The notes beneath the pieces are model-generated. The model did not search any database, had not been told where the DNA came from, and saw only the letters and a program-made list of their open reading frames with translations. Below, in pieces: positions 10,863-22,386 of a DNA stretch of 64,000 nt (position 1 is its first letter; each line of letters opens with the position of its first letter). Both the position numbers and the translations under genes were made by a program. The stretch is from positions 17,400,854-17,464,853 of the forward strand of contig NC_045147.1 in the NCBI RefSeq assembly GCF_008831285.2, in the 5' to 3' direction. The DNA is from Nymphaea colorata. Lineage: Eukaryota > Streptophyta > Magnoliopsida > Nymphaeales > Nymphaeaceae.

Positions 10863-13503
10863 ATACATACACCAAGTCATCGATAGAGCTTTGAACTAAA
10901 TTTTATACAAAAAAAAGAATCAAGAATCTAATGTTAGGGAGAACAAATGAAATAAAATAACAACCATATACCGACACTTGACTTGCCTATGTATCAAAAG
11001 CAAGTCTTTGGAACTCAAGGAGTTAGTCCAATTGCAAATGACTAGCAAGTGGTCAGGTGTCTGGTTTCTAAAGTAACTCTTCTATTATTAAAAAAAGAAA
11101 GAAACTTTTTTCTTCCCTTCCCTGCTTGGCTTTCTTCTGGAGTCACCTAATTTATGACGATGACGAGAGCTGAAAATGACGCAGATAAACACGAGCATGG
11201 TGGTCGATCGTGGACCACCTGCCATGGTTCCCATAAAGAGAGTTTCCGGCCTTTTAAAGTCTCGACAAGTGATTTAAAGAATTGCAGCCAACTTGGTGGC
11301 GACGGAAATCTTTCACGTCGATGGAAATCTTGCTCTCGTGCTTTTCTCTCTGAACTTAAGTTCAGTTCGCCTCGCCTTTCAAGAAGACGAAGTGTTCAAG
11401 GAAAGAACTTCACGAATCCTCAAACGCCATATTTGTGAAGATCACAGGTTGGTAAATGGTAAATCACTTGATGGGGAATCAAATCTGCGACTGCCCATAC
11501 GATGAATAGCCATAAATCCGGGGAGCGTTTAGCTTTTTACCTTAACAGCCAAGTGTGAAGAATCACGACTCACGAGGCGTTTTCTTTTTCCTTTTCAGTG
11601 TCTGCGTAACCGTAATCTTCGATTACCTGCAAAAAGTGAAGAGCACGAGCGGTGAAGTTTTACCGCAGTAAATGCGGGAGTCGCCGAGACCAAAGAGGAA
11701 CTCAGAGAGAGTTGTTAAGAACAATTCAACTTGGACATTAATGTGAGACTGTACCACCCGCTGCTACGCATCTGTGTGCAGTAAGTTGGTGGGAAGGATG
11801 AGAGAAGAGCAGGAGAGAACACGGTCAACTGACATCATAAGCGTCAGAGAGGAAAGAGTTGGGGGTAACACTGCGCAGAGGCAGGGGAAGGCGGAGGAGG
11901 GAAACTGGTATCATTGTAGCACGCATCCCCATAAGTCAGTCGAGTTGCAGGCTACGCAACGCAGGAGACGACGGAAAATACTTGCACTTTCATCTGTTTA
12001 AAATACATGAAAGCGTCTTCTCTCTCTTCTCTCCCAACTCAAGCTGTCAGCCTCTTTATCCTCTTGCTGTCAGCTGCCCCCATTCATTCTACGTATCCCT
12101 TTCTTTATTTTTACTTTAGCAGTTTGGGAATCTTGGTCATAATAAAATAAAATGACTCTAAATTTCTTCCTCTCTACTAATTTAGCTAATCAATATCTCT
12201 TTTCTTTTATTGCAATTCAGTTTCACATCTATCTTTTTACTTCTTTAGTATTTTCTACTTTGTTTGGCCTTCCCTTTTTGTTAGTCTTTCAAACTCACCT
12301 TTCATTTTTTTTTTTCTCTTTTATCCTTCTCTTCACCTGACTGTTTCTTGGAGTTCTTGGAGTCGTATTTAGAAATTATGACTCATTTCCTCTTGATGGC
12401 GCATTTAGGATAAGCACAACAACAGAATCTTTAGGGGTACCTTTTAATTGTCAGATTCTGTAGCTCGTCTTGTACAGGGGGTGTTTATTTTACTATTTGG
12501 ATACGATGCCGTCCTCCGTTTGAGACTGGGTGATTGTGTCGCTCTGTCTATCCACTATCTCCCCACCCTTTTTATTTTGTTTTATTGTGCAGTTGTATTG
12601 TATATTTAATCTTATTATTTTTGTTTTATTTTTGTTTTTTCAGTTTGTTCTTGTAATTAAGTGACGTCATGTTTTCAAATTTTGTTATGTATTTCTATTT
12701 TATGGTCTCTCTTTCTCACTCTAGAAAGAGTATATTTTCCAAAGTCTTTGTTTCAAGAAACATATGTCACATTGGCGTGGGCAGACCAAAAAATTTTGGC
12801 TGCACTAGTCATATCATTTTAAATTTTGAAGGAACTCTCATATGTAAACGAAAAACCGCCATAGAGTTTTGATATAAAAATAAACACTTTTTGTGAGTGT
12901 GTGTGCTTGCCCACACTTGTCTCTCTGATGAGAGTTGAATGCCAAAATAGTTGACAAAATGGAAGGCGGAGGCAGAGTGTGTTAGACTCAAAAGTGGTTG
13001 ACATAGAAGAGCGGACCCAAGCCGTTATGATAAAATAAAGGGCGATTTTATCCCCAAATCATTTTTAACAGTTTGACTTACTTAAAACCCGGATTTAAAC
13101 AGGATTTTAACACTTCTTTCTTAGGCTTTTGTGGTTCTGAATTAAGATTTTTCACTATCTTATAACTATAGAAGTTGCTGTTATTTCAGTACAAGTTATT
13201 GGCTGGAGAATCTCTCATCCATGGCTGAAATTTTTTCATGCCCACGAAATAAACAAACTCTTACCTGCCTTCCAGCTCACTGCAAGTGGCTCCGTTTCTG
13301 TATCATATGTACTAATTTACATTACCAAATCCTTCTCATTTTTAAAATGTAGTCTTTCTCTCTCATGCGTCTCATTGGAGACGCTGACAGGTACGCTCCA
13401 GCCATGCAATCTACATTGAATTCCAATTTGTGACCAATTAATTGCATAATTCATCATCAAATCGAGTACTTCCACAAACAACCACCATTTTGGAAAGATA
13501 CCA

Positions 13504-13538
<35 letters not shown>

Positions 13539-15287
13539 ATAATTTAATGATGACTGATAAAACACTCGGACTGAGATAATTAAATAGTTGATATATAAAT
13601 AAGAGATTATTTATAGACTGTGTGGACAATTGCCCACACATGCTCGCATGTGGCTCAGGCCCTTAACAATCAACAATCGCATCATATAATGCAAGTCATG
13701 TCGAGCAAAATTAGTTAACTCAAATAGCAAATGAAAGGCCAAGGATGTGTCACCAAGATTCAAACGTCAATCTCGACCAAATGGAAAGTAACTCAGATCT
13801 AATCACAAACCAATCAATCCTGAAAGTCTTCAAAAAACAAACTGTCAACTCGAAGGATGAACTCTAATTTACATATTCTTTTGCGTCCAATTTTTTGACT
13901 CAAATTTCTATTCACATCTTTTGGAAGAAGAGTATGGTTGGGAAATTATTTGGTGTTTGCAATGCCTATACATAAAATCATACTTCGATCCTAATTTTTT
14001 AACCAACGGAAAAACTTTATAAGTTGTCAACCTTCAAGAAACAAATCCAAAAAACTGCCTATTTTTAAGGATCATACGTATACCATGACTATGGCATTAG
14101 AAGTTAATGTGGGTCTAAATTAATGCCCATATTGAACAATTATATCATTAACTTTCGACCTCCATTGGTGATTTTTAAAATATTTTTTTTTCAATTTTAA
14201 AAGAATTATTATTATGCATTAAGAGAGATGCTAATTAATGGTCTATAACGTTTTTTCTGACAAAATTAATGCAAACCTAATCTTGATAGTATATCATCTC
14301 ATATTCCGATTCTTTCTTTCAGCCGTCCTCGTTTCCAAGTTTCCAATAATTAATTTCTATCTTTCTATTGTCCTCTTTTGCTATAGAATCAAATGTCCTT
14401 GGCTGTTATTGTGTAAATGAATGAGTGGAAGCGGGTCCCGACTGTTCCCGTCAAGGTGGTCTCCTGGTCCTTGGCTTTCTCTTTCTTCCTGAGAAGAAGC
14501 GGAGGGGACGTTTTTAGAAATCGAATCAGGGAAAGAGTAGCGGACGTGACGTTTTTATTAGATGGCAGATGGAGGATGGAATCGTTGGGATGCGAAGGCC
14601 AAAAGAGTACCTCATATGGCTGCAGCGAAGGGGAAGGGGAAGGGAAAAGGGCAAGGAAAAAAGACGAACGCTGGGGGCCGGAGGAAGAAGACGTCTGCGG
14701 CCGATCAAATTGGGGAGGTTTTAGTAAATCAGATCCTTGGCGTTTCTCTGGTCGCCGTAGAAGGGCACAGATTGATCTGTGTGGGCAGATTGTCTCGACG
14801 CTTCTGGAGGTATCTTAGTGGAAGTGCTGAGCGACCTGCTTTATTAGGTTTCGTGCTCTTTCTCCCTTGGCTTTTACTTTTTGCTTTTACTTTATTTGCC
14901 TTGCCTTGTATGGGGCCTTTAAGAAAAGGGCGCCGCAGAGCCATGCCCATGGCGTCGCCGTCCTCAAGCCCAACTCTTTTAGTTAAAGAGATGACGATGA
15001 TTCCGTCGCTTTGCAAAATAGTAAGCAATTTTTTCAAAAAGAGAAGCAAAGCAAAGCAAAGTTGTAGGTTAATTTGTATGTTCCGGTGTTTGAAATGACT
15101 AAAATGCCTTTGGCAAGAGCCAAAATTACCCCCATTACCAGTTTAATGTGTTTCAGAACCATACTCTTACTATATTTCAACTTCTATATCAATGTTTATG
15201 TTTTCGGTATTTTTAGATTATAGTGTTAATACTTCAACTTTTATATCAGTATCATCAACTCTTTTAAATTTTGTGTTGGATGCTAGA
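10863..15287. other. Gene-poor spacer
   Basis: No ORF here resembles a family I recognise. The longest candidates are two overlapping frames at 14417-15098 on the plus strand. One of them (14562-15098, 178 codons) opens with a Lys/Gly-rich stretch (KGKGKGKGQGKK) and carries on through low-complexity purine tracts. They have no homologue known to me and I do not call them genes. A T-rich region occupies 12100-12720. Confidence 0.5.
13507..13535. repeat. (AT)n microsatellite
   Basis: About 14 AT units are visible directly in the sequence. Confidence 0.95.
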
Positions 15288-15610
15288 CTGGGATCCAATA
15301 AAGAACTGACACTATTGCTCTGATAAGGACTAGGATCCAAGCAGCGAGCAGATTAGATCCATGAAATAAAGTTCGGATCCAAGTAATAAGCAGATTCGTA
15401 TCCAAGTACTGCAAGTTCACCGAGAGTCTGGGACCCATGCCCAAGGTGGACAATTGACAAGAAACCAAGTAAAGCACATCAAATATACAAACGGTTTGAA
15501 TACATACTATTCAGATACATATTGATATGCGGATTCATATATTGCAGCATGTGAACCGGGTCCAACCATTCATCTGCTTGGATCTGAACCTGGTTAAACA
15601 GAACCAGATG
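15288..15610. repeat. Degenerate GGATCC/GCAGATT-type repeat block
   Basis: The motif GGATCCAAG followed by AGCAGATT recurs in diverged form near 15330, 15376 and 15398. Related GATCC words occur at 15291, 15356 and 15612. The spacing is irregular (about 20-45 bp). It looks like a decayed element or minisatellite with no coding potential. Confidence 0.45.
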
Positions 15611-16604
15611 GATCCAGCTCAAGCGTAGAATGTCAAGTTGCCCCATAGAAGAAAAAGAAGGAGCCAAAGCCGACCCGCATGTTCTACGCTCCCCCATCAT
15701 TGGCTATCAAACAGAGAACAGCAACAAAGCAGCAAGAACAAGGGAATCAAAACAGGATCCCCGATTTCCGTGGGAAAATACTTTTGGTTTCCTGCTACAC
15801 TGACAATTCCTGCACATTTTGCGGCACTTTTGTTTTTGTCCCGCTTCTATAAACGAAACGACGATGAACAAAGAAAATTTTGTGTGTTCTCTGTCAAAGA
15901 TAATGTTAGAGAAAAGGGAAAACATGACGGTTGAAGTCATCCCCGAGATTGAAGTGACAGCCTCAAAAGAAAAGAAAAGAAGAAGAAGAAGAAGAAGATT
16001 AACTGTTGAGAGTTGGTGGTCAGTCTATTTCTTGGGGTTGAACTTTCGCTACCGAATCAAACAAAAATTCAATGGAGCTTCTTCCTCCTTTACATATCAA
16101 ATCCATCAAAGCATACGCCCTCCTTTCATTTGCTTTAGCTCAAATTTTCAAAGGAACATGCATGTTGCACTCATCACGTTGTGGAAGAAGCAAAGGAGAT
16201 GCTTCCAATTTTTCTCAGTGGTGCGGTCGTCGAGTAGTCACTGCCTGCCCATGTCGTCAATGGAGAGGATCCGGACCCGAGATGCTATTGCTGAGATCTC
16301 AACTGACCAATACTACCTAGAGTAAGATCATTGTTTCTTCTCCAACTGGAACAATTCATGCATAAACATTGATGAAAAATTAAGTATTGTATGTTCTCCT
16401 CACACGCTCAAAAATCACTTGCATGTGTTCTTTGTCGCAATTTTCCTTATGGGAGCTAGATCGTATGAGGACTTGATTTAGAGTTGCATCCAGTCAAAAG
16501 CTTGTCTCTACTTTTTTTTTTTTCCCCTCTTTTCAAGGGAGTTAGAGGGTTACCATCCACCACTTTGAGAGGAGCCAAACCTCCTTGCTCTACCCCTTTT
16601 GCTA
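15611..16604. other. Spacer, no supported gene
   Basis: An ORF of 168 codons at 15819-16325 on the plus strand contains a run of Arg/Lys codons from an AGA repeat (about 15976-15998). I recognise no domain in it. Nothing else is visible. Confidence 0.4.
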
Positions 16605-17022
16605 GGCTTGAATAATGAGTCAAGCTACTTCAACCCGGTCAGAACTCGCTTTTCAAAATTGGCTTATTTATAATCGAGTTGAGCTTGAGTTCAAATGTAT
16701 GCTCAAAATGCTAAATGAGTCGAGTTTGAGTTGTAAGAACCTGACTCGTTTAAACTAGACTCTGCTCGATTTTATACTTAATGTTGAAATATAACGAGAG
16801 AATAGTTAAATAAGTAGCAACTAAACAAGCTAAAAAGTTAACAAGTTAAAAGAAATGAAACAAACTAAACAAAAATGAGTTAAACAAGTCGAGCTTGAGC
16901 CTGTATTGTTGAGTCAAGCTCCAGCCTGTTTTATGGAGCTCGACTCGAGTTTGAGCTGAGCTGAAGCTTGAGTTTTCTAAGTCAAGTCGAGCTCAAGCTT
17001 GATTCGGTTCGTATGCAGCCCT
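16605..17022 (-). mobile_element. TCGAG-rich dispersed element, copy 2 (diverged)
   Basis: The same vocabulary as the copies at 10462 and 52170 (GAGCTCGACTCGAG, AAGTCGAGCTTGAGC, AGTCAAGCTCCAGCC), but with a more AT-rich, diverged middle containing AACAAGCTAAAAAGTTAAC. Its reverse complement begins GGGCTGCATACGAACCGAAT, so the terminus differs from copies 1 and 3 and it probably belongs to another subfamily. The limits are approximate. Confidence 0.5.
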
Positions 17023-20000
17023 ACCTCTTGCTTCATATAGTTTAGGGCTGAGTTAGTGTCCCGTAAAAAGATACTGCACCTTCTTCTTGGTGTCATTCTC
17101 AAGTTATCTCATATGACAGAGACAAATAACACTCAGGAGAATCTAATGAGCAACCAACAATAGGACCCTCAGGGCGCACTTGCTTTTGACCTACTTTCAA
17201 TTGGAGAAAGATTACAATATGGAGGCTTTATTTGCTTAGGTCTATTCATTAATATGACAGATTCAATCAGCCACCATGGCCAGGTCACCTACTCCACGAG
17301 TGGTTCTTCTCTCGGGAAAAGAAACTATTGCAAAATTGAAAATTGACTACGAGGTCGTGATGCCCTGAAAATGGGTGCCTGCCACCACAAGTCCACTTAC
17401 ATGGGGTCGTGGGCATGCACCACTAATGACTTCCGGGACATGGCATGTTCTAGTTGCAGGATGGATGCCCACAATTTTAGTGCTTAAGTGAGGGAGAAAT
17501 CCACCATGTCGGCCAAGAACAGGTACTTTGAATGGGGTCTTATTTGAAGGTTACCGATGTGGTATCAAGATTTCGCCATTTTCATCATACTGCATTCGAG
17601 AAATTTTCTTGAAATGAGCAGGATTGTGAAAGTTCACTGAATATAACTACAGTGATCAAGCTATGATTTCTTCGAGTTTGCTTAGCCTCAGTTTGACCGC
17701 AAGGCAGAGGATTGGTGTATCAGAATTTGGGATTATACCGAGTCTGAAGGGAGGACATAGTTTATCTCAGTTAGAAAGGCAAGCAGGAGTTTTGCAGGGA
17801 CAAAGAAACACAACAGAATTTAGAGATTTTATCGAGTTTTAAAGGTTATCAAATCTTTCCTGCATATTCAGATAAAGTTCTCTTCGCCCCTTTGTAGGTC
17901 TTTGTGCCACGAATATCGCATCTATAGAGTTAGAATATTTAATTTCAAACAGAACTTTCCGATTCCGTTCACCCCTAGCTTTATGCGCTTGGAACAAGGC
18001 TTTAGTTACCCACTAAAAACACGTAATAGTTATGATAATTATTGTACAAATGAGGAAAGATTGTGTACTCTGATCTCTCGACGAATCCACTTCAAGAGCA
18101 GATCAGGCCACCCAGTGGCGGTTGACACTTTTAGCACCGGCACACACTTGGCCGCCGGGAAAATCCGGCGGACCGGCAGTCTACCTTCTGCATGCCTACC
18201 ATTCAAATTCAAAACGCAGTGGCCCTTCAAAAGAAACCACCTTACCACTTTCCGGCACAAAATTCAACACTTTCGTAGATGATTTAGGGTCCACCACACC
18301 CTTTTTCTTTTCCCCTTTTCCCTTCATATTATAATCACATCACATCTTTTTTTTCTTTTTCAATAAGAAAAGGGATGGTTTAACTTCCCATCTTTATTAT
18401 ATTTATACACTACCATGAGATCAAACAATTACAGATGTCCCACCTTTTATTAGGTAGATACAGTACTATAATGTAATATTAATTGAGAGGTGGTCCTCCC
18501 AAAATCAAACTGGCAGCTAAAGTCCCTCAACTACATGCCTTTTCATGGCATTTCTTTATAGAAAATTCATTGCTTTGAGTTATTGTGATAAGAAAAGATT
18601 TGATGCCAACCATTCCTTGAACTGTATAAACTTTGAAATATATAGCAGATACTTTTCTGAAAAATCATGCATAGACTTCTGGGTTCTACCGATTAGAACG
18701 CCAATCTTCGAAGGGCCCCTGTAGATACAGGGGCCGCGTGTCAAGTATTTACTTGATGTTCTAGCCTTTACCAGATTCGACTAATAAACTATACAGATTC
18801 AAGTTGGGGACCCCATCTTTTAGAAAACCTGAGTCCAGATCTCTAACTGACATAAGATTCCGATACTTATATGTAATCAGTTCAGATCATTATCAGATCC
18901 CCGTCATATCAGATTTTGATTCAGATTCAGATTCGGTTATGAAACTGCATACCAAATTCAAATTCGTTTGATAATAGAACCCAAACCCTTTTTATCAAAT
19001 CCAGATAAACAGATTCATACTGGGTGTGTAGACAGTAATCGAATATATCCAACTACAGTTCTACCTCACATACCATTTAATTTGAAACAAATCAATAGAA
19101 ACTAAGTAACATGGTGTACTGGGTACAGAAAAAAATTTTATGCTTATATTTCTAAAAAAATTAACATGCATATTGATGGTCATACTGAGTATGTATATTT
19201 TGTCCTCATATCTACAATTTTAAAAATTGCCATATTCACACCAGTAATTCTGTACCCGTACCTGTGCCCATACTAAGTACCTGTGCTACTTAGGTCATAA
19301 GTATGTGGGAAGGTTTAAGATATAATTTGCATTGAATATCTGACCGATCCGCGAACTTTATATGTAACCGTGTATACGTAATAGTTCAGGCTTGCAATTT
19401 ATTCTTTCCGACCAGAGCATTAATGATACGCGGCAGAATTGATATAAACCTGATCAATGACAACGCTACTTGCAGTCAGGTTTTGTTTGTAGATTCTGTT
19501 ACAAAATCATTGAAAAATGTTGAGGTATGGAAGAGTTATGAGGGCAAGGATCATGAAACCAAAAGGAGTGACAGGAACTCAGATGCTCTAAAGTACTTTT
19601 TTTTTATCTTGGCAAGGAACCAATCAATATAGAAATTTCCCGGTGACCTCGGACCTTCAATGCTTAAGAAGATGACACCGCGAGAAAGTTCACGACCATG
19701 GCAGCAAACTGTAGGGCTACGGATCAACTGCAAACACTGAAAGTAAATTCTACAAAGTAATGACCTTGGATACTTGCTTGAGGATGAAGACACATTGTTA
19801 GGTGAGTAGGACAAGTATTTTACCTTACCACCCAACAAGAGGGTCAAAGCCCCCACCCTTCTATCTTCTTTATAGGATACCAAACTTGTTTTTCAGTGAC
19901 CTGGAATGATGCTTTCACTATGCTTCAACTTGCATATTGATGCTCACTTTCTCCTTTGCAATTCAAAAAGTTGATGTCTCGAGAATTATAAATAAATACT

Positions 20001-22142
20001 AACTGCCTGAACACAAGGCCATATAGTAACTTCTGACTTTCTTCACTCGCTCACAAAGTTTAGAACCCATGAAATGGATGAAGGCAGTGTTTTCTAATGG
20101 AAAGTTGCAATATTGTTATGAAGTCTGTCTGCAAAACGATGTGTGTGCAACGATAGTGCTTCCAAACATATGGAGGACATGGACAAAACCAAAGTGCATT
20201 TCTCATGCCTTTATAAGGACTTAGAGTCCTGCTCTCTCCTCTCTATTTCTGGTACACGCACAACCAGAACCAATTGGAATTCATTTGCATAGCGTAACTT
20301 TAGCAGCTGGCGCCAATTGCTTGGTGAAGATTGGAACCATCGAAACTTTTGCTGCATATATTAGAGTTTGAAGTTCGTTGAGTAATAAATGTTGAAAAAT
20401 ATAATAGGCCACTAACGACCTTAGAATTGATGGTATTTAAGTGCTTTATTTAGAGAGCTTTTATATCTATCCTCAGCCTAAAATCAAGGGACAAATCAAG
20501 GAGTTAACAATTGCAGCATTAACTTTACAGATTTCCTTTTGGCTTCTGCTAACGCCATTATATGTGGCAACTTCAATTTATGAAATGCTCATCTTTATCT
20601 CTGGCATTCTCTTATATTTTGTTTGGATGGAGGGAAAGGGAAGAAAAGGGAGGAATGAAAGGGAAAGGAAAGGAAAGAGAGAGAAGTCTTTGAGAAGTCT
20701 CCACAGAAATAGTCGGACAACCAAAATTTCGACATGGTAACTCGAAAGACGTCAAATATTGCTGTTGGAACTTCTGAATCATATATGTTTTAGCTTGAAG
20801 TTTTGCCAATAATCAGGGTCGTCTGTAGGAAGAGGAAGGAGAACTTATCAGAAAGATCAGTGGGATAAAACCACGAAGGTGTAAGGACATTCTTGCGAAA
20901 GAGGGGTACCAACAAAGTCTGTCTCTGACGTCCTCCTCCACCGTGTTTGAGTAGGAAATCTCTAATGCATTTTCTGTACTTAACGAGCAGTCAGAGCTAC
21001 TGTAATTGTGATTTTTGCTATCATACATGACGAGCTTCAAGCAGCCAAGGACGTCAAATTATGATCAGCCAGATGAGCTCCAATTCCAACCGTATAAGCA
21101 AGACTCAGCAATTATCTCTGCATCCTCAAACCTATGGCAGCTTCATAGGCAAGTAGTTACCTGCCATTCTCTTTCTGAACTAAAAAGGGACTAAAAGTGA
21201 GGGTAATGCAAATAGCTCATGCAATTCTACTTCTGTGCTGCTAATTTAGGGGGAAACTAAAAGGAATTAAGGACACTATAATCCTCAGCGAGGCTACTGG
21301 AAAAATCTCCAAGGCTACGTTCGTTTCCTCTCGGAAAATGGCAGAAATCCACAGTTTGAACAAACAGTGGATTTCAGCTTCTCCCCAGTAGGGCATCAAA
21401 TCCTGTGAGCTGAGATCAGCAGACGGTGATCTAAAGAATCTACATAACCAAAACAAAGCCCTTATATAATGTGGACCGTGACGTGAAATCTGAATCCCGA
21501 ATAAAAAACATATCCAAGCGGTCTTGCTCTGGTGTCATGGACCCAGATCAGCTAAATACATACAAATTCGGTCGAAGATCAGATTGAATGCAACAGAAAG
21601 CAGCGAACCCCTGACAGCATATCCAATCCTTTCCGCCCCGAAGGAAAACCCTGTTGGCAGCAATTTTTGTGAAAGCTGTAAAGAAGCCTCACTTTCGGAC
21701 TCCTGACTGAGGATCATTGGGCTATAATATCTCCCTCGAAGGGTGGGAGATCTATCCTCAGTAATTCGAAACAAATGATACTCAATTACCTTCAATAGAT
21801 ACAAGTTTTGTTAATCTTAAACCGATGGTTCTACTTCCTCTATCCGCTCATGGGCTTTGTCACAACATAAATGAGGCTGCAAATTTTATCCATTCATATT
21901 GTCAAGTTCCCATGTCATTCCATGGCCAGCTGCCGTTCCAAAAACTGAACGGGGAACTTGCCTATTCCAATTATCGCCACAACTATGAAAGGCTTAAAGC
22001 CAATCGCCGTGTAGAAAGAATGGAAAGCTTTCCCTTTAATGAGCAGGCGTAGTATGCAAAAGAATATCTTTGCTCTGTAACAATGATATTTAGTGGGTAG
22101 ATCAAGCTTCAAAACAGCCTGGTCTGTTGGTGCTAACTAAAA
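17023..22142. other. Gene-poor spacer
   Basis: No recognised gene. A GC-richer island at 18060-18290 contains short open frames on both strands with no family match. The block 18690-19330 has diverged CAGATTC and GGTAC-type words typical of old spacer repeats. Short minus-strand ORFs at 20813-21040, 21241-21456 and 21535-21804 precede the 3' end of the next gene; they have no recognisable domains and are not called. Confidence 0.45.
20633..20690 (+). repeat. Polypurine tract
   Basis: About 58 bp that are almost all G and A on the plus strand, made of GGGAAAGGAAAGGAAAG-like words. It is simple sequence with no gene. Confidence 0.8.
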
Positions 22143-22222
22143 CCATGTAGGATGCCTGGTTTTAGCATCAACACAAGTTTGCTCAAACCAGTTTTGATGA
22201 TAAAACCAGGTTTCCTACATAA
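22143..22222. repeat. Imperfect inverted repeat (hairpin), 29-bp arms
   Basis: The left arm 22143-22171 and the reverse complement of the right arm 22194-22222 agree at about 24 of 29 positions, sharing ATGTAGGA, CCTGGTTTTA and CATCAA. The loop is 22 bp. It lies about 165 bp past the stop of the TAF1C-like gene, so it could be in that gene's 3' UTR. A fold-back MITE remnant is the simplest reading; a miRNA-like precursor is possible but not supported by any known miRNA sequence. Confidence 0.75.
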
Positions 22223-22386
22223 TGCTAGCTCACCCTGCGGGTTGTAAATGTTTCTGCAACTGCAAACTAACCATTTAGGTCCCAAAAAGAAGCCACGGCT
22301 TTATGCTCCGCATATCATCATATGTACCTGACCTGATAATTCCATGGACATCATGATAAACAACAGGTCATAAACCAATACTGATC

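Noticed and set aside
14417..15098. Overlapping ORFs of 133 and 178 codons on plus
   Set aside because: Low-complexity Lys/Gly/Arg content from purine tracts and no family resemblance. No splice partners were found.
15819..16325. 168-codon plus-strand ORF with an Arg run
   Set aside because: The Arg run comes from an AGA repeat and the remainder resembles no known protein.
18039..18334. GC-rich island with open frames on both strands
   Set aside because: A minus-strand reading looks protein-like over a short stretch but is broken by stops and matches no family known to me.
20441..20740. 99-codon ORF with a hydrophobic first half, possible transporter fragment
   Set aside because: The hydrophobic stretch is generic, and the frame ends in a polypurine tract that encodes only Lys/Arg/Gly/Glu.
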